Below, in pieces: positions 1 through 7,644 of a stretch of 64,000 nucleotides of DNA. The stretch covers positions 1,240,001 to 1,304,000 of the forward strand of contig NZ_CP045178.1 in the NCBI RefSeq assembly GCF_009296025.1, in the 5' to 3' direction. The stretch's first letter is position 1, and the number at the start of each line of letters is the position of its first letter. The stretch is from Streptomyces tsukubensis. GTDB taxonomy: Bacteria; Actinomycetota; Actinomycetes; Streptomycetales; Streptomycetaceae. The translations under genes and the position numbers were made by a program. Under the pieces are notes generated by a model that had not been told where the DNA came from, searched no databases, and was given only the letters and a program-made list of their open reading frames with translations.

Positions 1-1227
1 CGCCACGGGCACCTCGGTCTGCTCTCCGGACTCCAGGTCCTTGAGCTGGGCCTTGCCCTCGGCCAGATCACGTTCACCGGCGATCAGGGCGAGCCGCGCG
101 CCCGAACGGTTGGCGCTCTTCATGGCGCCCTTCAGGCCACGGCCGCCGAAGGCGAAGTCCGTGGCCACCCCGGCCTCGCGCAGTGCGGTGACGGCGGCGA
201 AGAGCACCCCGCGGGCCTCGTCGCCGAGCGGGACGGCGTACACGCTGGTCGTGGCGGGCAGCTCCAGGCGCACGCCCTCCGCCTCCAGAGCGAGCACGGT
301 GCGGTCCACGCCGAGGGCCCAGCCGACCGAGGGCAGCGCGGGGCCGCCCAGCATCTCGGAGAGGCCGTCGTAGCGTCCGCCGCCGCCGACCGCCGACTGG
401 GAGCCCAGACCGTCATGGACGAACTCGAAGGTCGTACGGGTGTAGTAGTCGAGGCCGCGCACCAGCTTCGGGTCGTCCTCGAACCGCACGCCCGCCGCAG
501 TCAGCAGCTCACGGACCTGCTCGTGGTAGGCCTTGCACGCCTCGCACAGGTGGTCAGGCATCAGCGGGGCGCCGACGAGCTGCTTCCGCACCTCGTCCCG
601 CTTGTCGTCGAGGACGCGCAGCGGGTTGAGCTCGATCCTGCGTCGGGTCTCCTCGTCCAGGTCGAGCCCGCGCAGGAACTCCTGGAGGGCGGCGCGGTAG
701 ACGGGCCGACAGGTGCGGTCCCCGAGGGAGTTCAGCAGGATCCGGTGGCCGGTGAGACCGAGCGAACGGTACGCCTGGTCGGCGAGGATGATCAGCTCCG
801 CGTCGAGAGCCGGGTCCTCCGCGCCGATGGCCTCGGCACCGACCTGCGAGAAGTGCCGGTAACGGCCCTTCTGGGGACGCTCGTAGCGGTACTGCGAGCC
901 CGAATACCAGACCTTGACGGGAAGGTTGCCGCTCTTGTGGAGATTGGCCTCCAGTACGGCGCGCAGCACGGACGCGGTGCTCTCGGGGCGCAGGGCGAGC
1001 TGATCGCCGCCCTTGGTGGTGAAGGAGTACATCTCCTTGCTCACGATGTCGGTGGACTCACCGACACCGCGGGCGAACAGCTCCACGCTCTCGAAGCCGG
1101 GCGTCTCGATGTAGCCGTATCCGGCGTTCCTCAGCGGCGTGGCGATGGCCTCGCGCACCGCGAGGAAGCGTGCGGAGTCCGGGGGGAGAAGGTCGTACGT
1201 GCCCTTGGGGGCCTTGAAGGTGCTCAC
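1..1227 (-). CDS. hisS: histidyl-tRNA synthetase, C-terminus cut by window edge
   Basis: Charges tRNA-His with histidine in the cytoplasm. 409 codons are visible, so only the last residues are missing (family about 420). Class II signatures are in order: motif 2 around [17 protein letters not shown], the histidine-binding [15 protein letters not shown] stretch, the Gly-rich GGGGRYDG loop and motif 3 [10 protein letters not shown], then most of the C-terminal anticodon-binding domain. The start is GTG at 1227 ([15 protein letters not shown]), the usual N-terminus of the family. It lies 14 bp downstream of the MBL hydrolase gene on the same strand, so the two are probably cotranscribed. No catalytic residue appears to be missing. 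Confidence 0.97.
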   Translation of the reverse strand, partial: MSTFKAPKGTYDLLPPDSARFLAVREAIATPLRNAGYGYIETPGFESVELFARGVGESTDIVSKEMYSFTTKGGDQLALRPESTASVLRAVLEANLHKSGNLPVKVWYSGSQYRYERPQKGRYRHFSQVGAEAIGAEDPALDAELIILADQAYRSLGLTGHRILLNSLGDRTCRPVYRAALQEFLRGLDLDEETRRRIELNPLRVLDDKRDEVRKQLVGAPLMPDHLCEACKAYHEQVRELLTAAGVRFEDDPKLVRGLDYYTRTTFEFVHDGLGSQSAVGGGGRYDGLSEMLGGPALPSVGWALGVDRTVLALEAEGVRLELPATTSVYAVPLGDEARGVLFAAVTALREAGVATDFAFGGRGLKGAMKSANRSGARLALIAGERDLAEGKAQLKDLESGEQTEVPVA

Positions 1228-1241
1228 GGGACTTGGGTCCG

Positions 1242-1955
1242 TCACATTCCTCGTCGGGGAGCGGCGCTCTGGCCGGTTCCCTGGCCGGCGGCCACCTGCC
1301 GCAGATACGGGTTGGTGGCGCGCTCCTGGCCGATGGTCGTCTGGGCGCCGTGGCCGGACAGCACCACGGTCGAGTCGTCGAGCGGCAGGCACACCCGGGA
1401 CAGCGACTCCAGGATCTCCCCGTGGTCGCCGCCCGGCAGGTCCGTGCGTCCGATGGAGCCGGCGAAGAGCAGGTCTCCCGAGAAGAACACGGACGGCACG
1501 TCCGCGGCTTCCGGCATACTGAAGGTCACCGACCCCTTCGTATGGCCCGGCGCGTGCGCGACGGAGAAGTCGAGTCCGGCCAGCTTCAGCTCCGCGCCGT
1601 CGGCGAGCTCCCGTACGTCGTCGGGTTCGCCCACCGTCAGCTCCCCCATGAGCGCCGCTCCGATGGAACGGCCGAGCCCCTTCTCCGGGTCGCTCATCAT
1701 GTACCGGTCCGAGGGGTGGATCCAGGCGGGCACGTCGTGGGCGCCGCACACCGGCATCACCGAGGCGACATGGTCGATGTGGCCGTGGGTGAGGATGACG
1801 GCGACGGGCTTGAGCCGGTGTTTCGCGACCGCCTCCTCGACGCCCCTCGAAGCCTCGTGGCCCGGGTCGATGATCACGCACTCCTCGCCCGCTGCGGGCG
1901 CGACGAGATAGCAGTTGGTGCCCCAGGCCCCGGCGGGGAAACCGGCAATGAGCAC
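1242..1955 (-). CDS. MBL-fold metallo-hydrolase (glyoxalase II-like)
   Basis: 237-residue metallo-beta-lactamase fold hydrolase. Metal ligands are visible: THGHIDH at residues 56-62, a further His in HAPGHTKG near 134-138, Asp in FSGDLLF near 160 and the terminal His in LSGHG near 202. The pattern is that of hydroxyacylglutathione hydrolase-like proteins; in actinobacteria, which use mycothiol, the true substrate is unknown. GTG start at 1955 has AAGGA 5-6 nt upstream. It is first in a probable two-gene unit with hisS, an association I know from other Streptomyces. Confidence 0.9.
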   Translation of the reverse strand: MLIAGFPAGAWGTNCYLVAPAAGEECVIIDPGHEASRGVEEAVAKHRLKPVAVILTHGHIDHVASVMPVCGAHDVPAWIHPSDRYMMSDPEKGLGRSIGAALMGELTVGEPDDVRELADGAELKLAGLDFSVAHAPGHTKGSVTFSMPEAADVPSVFFSGDLLFAGSIGRTDLPGGDHGEILESLSRVCLPLDDSTVVLSGHGAQTTIGQERATNPYLRQVAAGQGTGQSAAPRRGM

Positions 1956-2038
1956 GATCGTCCTTCGTTCGTCGTCCTACGGAGCGGTGTACTGCGGGGG
2001 CACACCGCGGGGCGCCGCGCCGGTGCGCGGCAGATCTA

Positions 2039-2113
2039 GGTCCTGTCGTCACATTCCCGTCCGCCCCGCAGCGCCGCCCTTCGGGCGACGACGGGAATGT
2101 CGACGACAGAACC
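2039..2113. repeat. 75-bp imperfect palindrome between MBL and cyclophilin genes
   Basis: Arms GGTCCTGTCGTCACATTCCCG (2039-2059, read in two parts GGTCCTGTCGTC and ACATTCCCG) and its near-complement ending at 2113 differ by one inserted base and one mismatch. A second hairpin (GCCC-TTC-GGGC) sits inside. It lies in the divergent gap, about 80 bp upstream of either start codon. It could be a transcription-blocking hairpin, an operator or a relic of a small mobile element. No target-site duplication is obvious. Confidence 0.6.
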
Positions 2114-2215
2114 CAGAGCCTACCGGCGCTGCCGAAGACACAGCGAACCCATATACGGTACGGGGCACGCGCACGCGGTCAGGTCCGCGACGGAGACGTA
2201 CGAGGAGACAAACCG

Positions 2216-3058
2216 GTGGTCAGCAGCGATCAGCGGCGGCGGGAGCTCGCCCGGAAGAAGTTCCTGCGGCAGCAGGAGCGGCGTGAGGCCGCGCGGCGCA
2301 AGCGGCGCAGGCGCGCGGCGATCGTCGCGTCGGCGGTGGTCGTGGTGGTCGCCGCGGGGGCGGGCGCCTTCGCCTCCGGAGCGTTCGAGAGCGACGACGC
2401 CAAGAGCGACAGCGCCGCCGGAGCGAGCACCCAGCCGTCGGCATCCGCGAGTGGGAAGAGCGACCCCTGCGCGAAGCCGGCCGCCGGCAAGGTGCAGAAC
2501 CTGACGTACAAGAAGGAGCCCGCGCTCTCCGTCGACACCTCGGCCGACTACACGATGAAGCTGGCGACGACCTGCGGCGACATCGGTCTCGACCTGTCGG
2601 CGAAGAAGGCCCCGCACACGGTGAACTCGTTCGACTTCCTCGCGGGCAAGGGCTACTTCGACCACACCAAGTGCCACCGGCTCACCACCTCGGGCATCTA
2701 CGTGCTCCAGTGCGGCGACCCGAAGGGCACCGGCGCGGGCGGGCCCGGTTACACGATTCCGGACGAGAACCTGAAGGACAAGAAGCTCAAGGGGAACGTC
2801 TACCCGGCCGGGACCGTTGCCATGGCGAACCAGTACGACGCCTCGGCGAAGAAGGGCAGGCACACCGGCGGGAGCCAGTTCTTCCTCGTCTACCAGGACA
2901 GCCGGCTCCCGCCCGACTACACACCGTTCGGAACGATCTCCGACTCGGGGATGAAGGTTCTGAAGAAGATCGCGAACGCCGGGGAGAACAGCGGAAACGG
3001 GGACGGCGCTCCGAACGCGACGGTCGTCATCAACAAGGCGACCGTGACGAAATCCTGA
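2216..3058 (+). CDS. membrane-anchored peptidyl-prolyl cis-trans isomerase (cyclophilin)
   Basis: 280 residues: a very basic cytoplasmic N-terminus (residues 6-33, rich in Arg/Lys/Gln), one transmembrane helix at about 34-54, a Ser/Ala linker, then a cyclophilin domain from about 110 to the end. The domain keeps family landmarks such as the FDHTKCHRL and GGSQFFLVY segments and the late TPFGTI motif. It should catalyse proline isomerisation on the outer face of the membrane. GTG start at 2216 is chosen because GAGGAG ends 8 nt upstream (2202-2207). It heads the plus-strand pair with the DUF349 gene. Confidence 0.9.
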   Translation: MVSSDQRRRELARKKFLRQQERREAARRKRRRRAAIVASAVVVVVAAGAGAFASGAFESDDAKSDSAAGASTQPSASASGKSDPCAKPAAGKVQNLTYKKEPALSVDTSADYTMKLATTCGDIGLDLSAKKAPHTVNSFDFLAGKGYFDHTKCHRLTTSGIYVLQCGDPKGTGAGGPGYTIPDENLKDKKLKGNVYPAGTVAMANQYDASAKKGRHTGGSQFFLVYQDSRLPPDYTPFGTISDSGMKVLKKIANAGENSGNGDGAPNATVVINKATVTKS

Positions 3059-3191
3059 CCGCCCGCGGCTCAACTCGGGCCGCCGGAGATGCGGACAGCC
3101 GCACCGCCGGTCGCCTATGTTGGCCGTGACGAAACTGTGGACGATGCCGGGGGGCCAGGGCCCCGGACAGGCATCATGTGGAGGAGGCGCT

Positions 3192-4421
3192 GTGAGCAGC
3201 GACCCGTGGGGACGCGTCGACGAGACGGGGACCGTGTACGTGCGTACGGCCGAGGGCGAACGTGAGGTCGGCTCGTGGCAGGCCGGCTCTCCCGACGAGG
3301 CTCTGGCCTACTTCCAGCGCAAGTACGACGGTCTGGTTGTCGAGATCGGTCTCCTGGAGCGCCGGGTGAAGACGACCGACCTGTCGGCCAAGGACGCCAC
3401 GGCCGCCATCGGTCATCTGCGCGCGCAGGTGACCGAGGCGCACGCCGTGGGTGATCTGGCGGCGCTGGAGAAGCGTCTGGACACGCTGGTGGAGACGGTC
3501 GAGTCGCGCCGTGAGGAGCGCAGGGCCGAGAAGGCGAAGCAGGCCGACGAGGCCAAGGTGGCCAAGGAGGCGCTGGTCGTCGAGGCTGAGGAGCTGGCGG
3601 CCAGCGAGCAGTGGCGGGCCGCGGGCGAGCGGCTGCGGGCGCTGGTGGACACCTGGAAGGGGCTGCCCCGGCTCGACCGCAAGTCGGACGACGAGCTGTG
3701 GCACCGTTTCTCGCATGCCAGGTCGGCGTTCTCCAAGCGCCGCAAGGCGCACTTCGCGTCGCTCGACGCGCAGCGCGAGGAGGCACGCAAGGCCAAGGAG
3801 AGGCTGGTCGCGGAGGCCGAGGGGCTGTCCCGTTCCACCGACTGGGGCCCGACGGCAGCGCGTTACCGCGACCTGATGACGGAGTGGAAGGCCGCGGGCC
3901 GCGCCCAGAGCGAGCACGAGGACGACCTGTGGAACCGTTTCAGGGGCGCCCAGGACGTCTTCTTCGCCGCGCGCGGTGAGGTGTTCGCGGAGCGGGACGC
4001 CGAGCAGGGCGAGAACCTGAAGGTGAAGGAAGGCCTGGTGGAGGAGGCCGAGAAGCTGCTGCCCGTGAAGGACCTGAAGGTGGCACGTGCCGCGTTCCGG
4101 TCCATCAACGAGCGGTGGGAGGCCGTCGGTCACGTGCCGCGCGACGCCAGGCCCAAGGTCGAGGGCCGGATGCACGCGGTGGAGCGGGCGCTCCAGGAGT
4201 CCGAGGAGTCCGAGTGGCGCAGGACCAACCCGGAGGCCCGTGCGCGTGCCGCCGGTCTGACCGGCCAGCTCCAGGACGCCGTGGAGAAGCTGCGCGGCCA
4301 GATCGAGACCGCGCGTGCGGCGGGCAACAACGCGAAGGCCGACAAGCTCCAGCGTGAGCTGGACGGCCGGCAGGCACTGCTCGACCAGGCTCTGAAGGGC
4401 CTTGAGGAGTTCGGCGGCTGA
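3192..4421 (+). CDS. DUF349 coiled-coil protein
   Basis: 409 residues, highly charged, with repeated modules rich in Trp-Lys and Arg-Phe (WKGLPRLDRKSDDELWHRFSHAR, WKAAGRAQSEHEDDLWNRFRGA), the hallmark of DUF349, separated by long coiled-coil stretches. No enzymatic motif, signal peptide or membrane helix. Cellular role is not established. Start GTG at 3192 follows GGAGGAG with proper spacing; the open frame extends upstream but has no better ribosome site. It ends facing the caspase gene, with a shared hairpin terminator between them. Confidence 0.85.
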   Translation: MSSDPWGRVDETGTVYVRTAEGEREVGSWQAGSPDEALAYFQRKYDGLVVEIGLLERRVKTTDLSAKDATAAIGHLRAQVTEAHAVGDLAALEKRLDTLVETVESRREERRAEKAKQADEAKVAKEALVVEAEELAASEQWRAAGERLRALVDTWKGLPRLDRKSDDELWHRFSHARSAFSKRRKAHFASLDAQREEARKAKERLVAEAEGLSRSTDWGPTAARYRDLMTEWKAAGRAQSEHEDDLWNRFRGAQDVFFAARGEVFAERDAEQGENLKVKEGLVEEAEKLLPVKDLKVARAAFRSINERWEAVGHVPRDARPKVEGRMHAVERALQESEESEWRRTNPEARARAAGLTGQLQDAVEKLRGQIETARAAGNNAKADKLQRELDGRQALLDQALKGLEEFGG

Positions 4422-4444
4422 GCCGGTCCCTCGCTTGTACGGCT

Positions 4445-4476
4445 TGTGGTCCCGCGGGTGTTCCGGCGGGGCCACA
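4445..4476. terminator. bidirectional hairpin between convergent genes
   Basis: TGTGG-t-CCCGC (4445-4455) pairs with GCGGG-g-CCACA (4466-4476), ten pairs around one mismatch. It sits between the convergent DUF349 and caspase genes. It is followed by short ACCCCGGTC-type repeats (4505-4550) that lie outside both genes. Confidence 0.7.
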
Positions 4477-4540
4477 GTCGTGTGCGCGGCGGCGCGGTGG
4501 GTGCCACCCCGGTCGTCCCGATCACCCCGGTCACCCCGGT

Positions 4541-5677
4541 TCACCCCGCCCCGGGACGCTCCATGAGGTCGAGGGCGTGGGTGAGGACCTCGCAGGCGTG
4601 GATGTGGTTGCCCGACTCCTGGAGCAGGTCGGCCAGTCTGCGGCAGACCAGCACGGCCTCCGGCCCGTACAGCTTGTGGGCCTGCTGGAAGGCGAGTTCG
4701 AGCACCTCCACGGCCTCCCTGACCTGTCCGGTCTCCGCGAGCAGTTCGGAGAGTTCGAGCTGTACGGTCAGCAGACCGCCCTGCCCGTCCACCACTTGTT
4801 CCTGGAGGACCAGCCGCAGGACGGGCAGCGCGTCCCTGATGTTGCCCTCGGCGCGGAGCATGCGGGCGACGTTCAGCCCCGCCGCGACCATGGCCGTCCG
4901 CACGTCGGTGGCGAGCACCGGGCCCGCGGGTCTGGCCCGTACGGCCCGTGCCCTGTTGCGGGCGAGCGGGAGCCTGCCGACGCTGTTCTCCTGGGAACGC
5001 TGCGGCAGGGGTCTGTTCTTGCCGCGCAGCCGCTCCTCAAGGGCGCGGTAGAGGGTGTCGAGGTCGATGAGTTCGGGACCGCCCTCCACTCCGTCGCGGA
5101 GGATGGCGAGGAGTTCCGCGGTGAACGCGGTGTAGCGCTCGCCGTCGGGCGCGAGGGCCAGCCGGTCGCGTGGGGAGGCGGTGAGGACGTAGGCCCCGTC
5201 GACGGCGGCCTGTGCCGCGATGGCGGCGGCTCCCCCGTCCAGGGTCTTGGCCGCGCGTCCGCTGAAGCAGCAGTCGAGTACGACGACCTTGCGACGGGCC
5301 TTGGCCCCGCGCAGCGCCGTACGCAGGTGCTGGTAGGCGACCGCGGTGTATCCGGCGTCCTCGCGGGTGGCGCCGAGGGAGAGATACAGGTCGGCGGATT
5401 CGGCGTCCCGCATGCCGTGCCCCGCGTAGTAGACGACGAGGGTGTCCGACGCCTCCCGTCCCGCCTGGTGGACCGGGTCGAGCATCGCCGAGGGGGTCTG
5501 CGGGTCGGTGACGACCGTGCAGTGCTGGACGGGCAGCCCCCACACTCCCGCGTCGCACAGTTCGGTGGCGAGGTCCACCACACCTGACTCGACGGCGGGA
5601 AGCTGCGGGAGGTGCTGGTAGGAGGAGGTGCCGATGAGGACGGCTCTGGACTCCGCGGGTTCAGGCAGGGTGGTCAT
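4541..5677 (-). CDS. caspase-family (C14) cysteine peptidase with TPR tail
   Basis: 378 residues. Residues 10-230 form a caspase/metacaspase-like domain: beta-strand VLIGTSSY, then the catalytic His in VVYYAGHGM (His87) and the catalytic Cys in VVVLDCCFSG (second Cys, residue 137). Both dyad residues are intact, so it should be an active peptidase. Residues about 265-375 carry helical repeats of TPR type (GNIRDALPVLRLVL, GQVREAVEVLELAF, YGPEAV). No signal peptide or membrane helix. ATG at 5677 and GTG at 5683 are both possible starts. The gene overlaps the EACC1-like gene by 17 nt and is the last of the relA-kinase-EACC1-caspase series. Role inferred: the executor protease of a signalling or cell-suicide module. 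Confidence 0.85.
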   Translation of the reverse strand: MTTLPEPAESRAVLIGTSSYQHLPQLPAVESGVVDLATELCDAGVWGLPVQHCTVVTDPQTPSAMLDPVHQAGREASDTLVVYYAGHGMRDAESADLYLSLGATREDAGYTAVAYQHLRTALRGAKARRKVVVLDCCFSGRAAKTLDGGAAAIAAQAAVDGAYVLTASPRDRLALAPDGERYTAFTAELLAILRDGVEGGPELIDLDTLYRALEERLRGKNRPLPQRSQENSVGRLPLARNRARAVRARPAGPVLATDVRTAMVAAGLNVARMLRAEGNIRDALPVLRLVLQEQVVDGQGGLLTVQLELSELLAETGQVREAVEVLELAFQQAHKLYGPEAVLVCRRLADLLQESGNHIHACEVLTHALDLMERPGAG

Positions 5678-6137
5678 CGCCACCGTCCGCGGGGGCAGTG
5701 GGCGCCGCGGTGACCGTTCCCGTGGCCGCGGCGGGGGCCGTCTCCGGGACCTGACCCGGAACTTGGCCGTCGAGCAGCCGTATGACGCGCCGTACCTCTT
5801 CGTCGGAGGCGAGTTCCCCTGTCAGCTCGACCTCGATATCGCCCCTGCGCACACGCACCCTGGTGGAGCCGCGCGTGGAGCTCTTCCACTGGAGGATGGA
5901 GACGGCCAGCGCCGCGGCGGAGAAGCCGGAGGTGACGGCGAGTTGGAGGATGTCGAAGCCTCCCGCGCCCATCGCGTCGGGGACGGGCGGCGCGGAAGGA
6001 GCGGCGACGACGGTCATGGTCCCGTGCAGCGACTCGTCGGCGCGCAGCCAGCGCAGCAGGGAGCGGAGCTCCTCCTCGGTGTCCCACGGCTGTCCGCCCG
6101 GCCCCAACCGGTCGATCCGCACGGCGATGTCGGTCAC
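5661..6137 (-). CDS. EACC1-type effector-associated membrane adaptor
   Basis: 158 residues. It has an acidic N-terminal segment (about 20-40), a short Pro/Ala stretch, one hydrophobic helix (about 61-84, FDILQLAVTSGFSAAALAVSIL), a basic beta-rich segment STRVRVRRGDIEVELTGELAS, a helix EEVRRVIRLLDG and a Pro/Ala tail. This is the layout of the effector-associated constant component EACC1, described in computational surveys of NTP-dependent conflict systems as a small protein beside caspase or trypsin effectors. GTG start at 6137 overlaps the kinase stop in a GTGA. It probably tethers kinase and caspase at the membrane; that role is inferred. Confidence 0.75.
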   Translation of the reverse strand: MTDIAVRIDRLGPGGQPWDTEEELRSLLRWLRADESLHGTMTVVAAPSAPPVPDAMGAGGFDILQLAVTSGFSAAALAVSILQWKSSTRGSTRVRVRRGDIEVELTGELASDEEVRRVIRLLDGQVPGQVPETAPAAATGTVTAAPTAPADGGDDHPA

Positions 6138-7603
6138 TCGGTGCCCTTTCGCTGATCCACATGTCTGTTCACCCTGGAGAACAGCTCCACGGCTTCCGGG
6201 CCCGCCCCGAGCCTCGCCAGACAGACAGCGTGCCAGTACTGGCTGCTGAGCGTCGTGGGATGGCGGGGACCGAGCGAGGAGAGGCAGATCGGGACGATCG
6301 TCGCCAGCATCTGCGCGGCCTCCCTGAACTCGCCCCTGTGTACAAGGTTCACGGCCTCGCGCTGGCGTGACAGGGCGCCCTGCGGGGTCATGCCGCTGAG
6401 GACGAGACGCCGGGTCACCGCGCTGAGCATGGCCGAGCGGTAGGGGCCCTCGTCGGCCGATCTGGGCACGGGCAGAGAGGCGGGCGACTGGTCCCCGCCG
6501 TACTCCGGCGGCCGGCCGCCGTACTCCGGCTGGGGAGCCCGGTCGTACTCCGACTGCGGCCAGTCGTACTCGGGCTGTCCCTGCTCAGGCAGTTCGGTCA
6601 CGACGCCGCGTGGGACGGGGGTGGGCGCGGGTCGCGCGCCGTACGCCCCAAGGCTCCCCGCGGGTCCCGGCGCCTGACCCCCTCGCGCCGGAGGCGGCCC
6701 GGCGGCCTCACGGACGGCCTCTTCCTTCTCCCGCTCCCGCACCAGATCGGCGAGTACGCTCCCGCCCTCGGGTGAGATCCGGTCGAGACACGCCTCGATG
6801 GCCTGCCCCGGCAGCCGTCCTGTGGGGTCGCCCGCGCACAACCGGTCGATGAGCTGGGAGAGATGCTGGGGGTAAGGGAGGGACTGCCCGACCAGCCCGG
6901 GGACTCCGCGGCCGAGTGCGCGCTCCAGGATCGCCCCGACGTCCCGCAGATCTCCGAGGGGCAGTTCGCCCGTCACCATCAGGTACATGCAGGCGCCCAG
7001 GCCGTAGAAGTCGGCGGCGGCGGTCGGGGCCGCCCCGGTCATGGCTTCCGGTGCCATGAACTGCGGGGTTCCCACCATCAGCCCGGTCCTGGTGACCGCC
7101 GCCTCGCCCACGAGGCGGGCGAGGCCGAAGTCCTGGAGCACGACCCGGCCGTCGCGCCGCACGCCGATGTTGGACGGCTTGACGTCCCGGTGGAAGACCC
7201 CGGAGGCATGGGCGGCCCCGAGGGCCCTGGTCACGCCCCGGGCGACGGCGCACACCGCCTCGGTGGGCAGCCTGCGGGCACCGGCCATGAGGGCGGCCAG
7301 GGTCATCCCGTCGAGAACCTGCATGACGAGGAAGGGGGTCGGGCCGTGCATCCCCGAGTCGTAGAGCGTGACCACGTCGGGGTGGTCGATCCTGGCCAGG
7401 GCGTGCGCCTCGCGCAGGAAACGGCTCCGGGTCTCCTCGTCGACGGCGCTCTCGACCCCGGTCAGCATCTTGACGGCGACCCGGCGGTCCAGACGCTCGT
7501 CACGCGCTTCGTAGACCACGCCCATGCCACCGCGGCCCAGCACACCGACCGGACGGTAGCGTCCGGCGATCAGCCCCGGCGCCGCCCTCTCCCCGCTGCC
7601 CAT
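6134..7603 (-). CDS. soluble Ser/Thr protein kinase with tyrosine-repeat linker and TPR tail
   Basis: 489 residues. Kinase domain 16-275 is complete: GRGGMG loop (23-28), ATP Lys45 in VAVKML, HRD 138-140, DFG 158-160, APE in FMAPEAM. A Pro-rich linker (300-385) contains four closely spaced EY motifs (PEYDWPQSEYD, QPEYGGRPPEYGG). Residues 395-480 form TPR-like helices including the LGPRHPTTLSSQYWHA segment. There is no transmembrane helix, unlike PknB-type kinases. ATG start at 7603 has GGGGGAG just upstream. It begins 41 bp after relA on the same strand and overlaps the EACC1-like gene by 4 nt. It probably phosphorylates partners of this module. Confidence 0.88.
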   Translation of the reverse strand: MGSGERAAPGLIAGRYRPVGVLGRGGMGVVYEARDERLDRRVAVKMLTGVESAVDEETRSRFLREAHALARIDHPDVVTLYDSGMHGPTPFLVMQVLDGMTLAALMAGARRLPTEAVCAVARGVTRALGAAHASGVFHRDVKPSNIGVRRDGRVVLQDFGLARLVGEAAVTRTGLMVGTPQFMAPEAMTGAAPTAAADFYGLGACMYLMVTGELPLGDLRDVGAILERALGRGVPGLVGQSLPYPQHLSQLIDRLCAGDPTGRLPGQAIEACLDRISPEGGSVLADLVREREKEEAVREAAGPPPARGGQAPGPAGSLGAYGARPAPTPVPRGVVTELPEQGQPEYDWPQSEYDRAPQPEYGGRPPEYGGDQSPASLPVPRSADEGPYRSAMLSAVTRRLVLSGMTPQGALSRQREAVNLVHRGEFREAAQMLATIVPICLSSLGPRHPTTLSSQYWHAVCLARLGAGPEAVELFSRVNRHVDQRKGTE

Positions 7604-7644
7604 CGTCTCCCCCGTGGTCCCTTCCGCGTCGCGCCTGCCAACTC

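Noticed and set aside
415..1911. 498-codon plus-strand frame across hisS and the MBL gene
   Set aside because: Antisense shadow of two clear genes; high GC produces such frames everywhere here.
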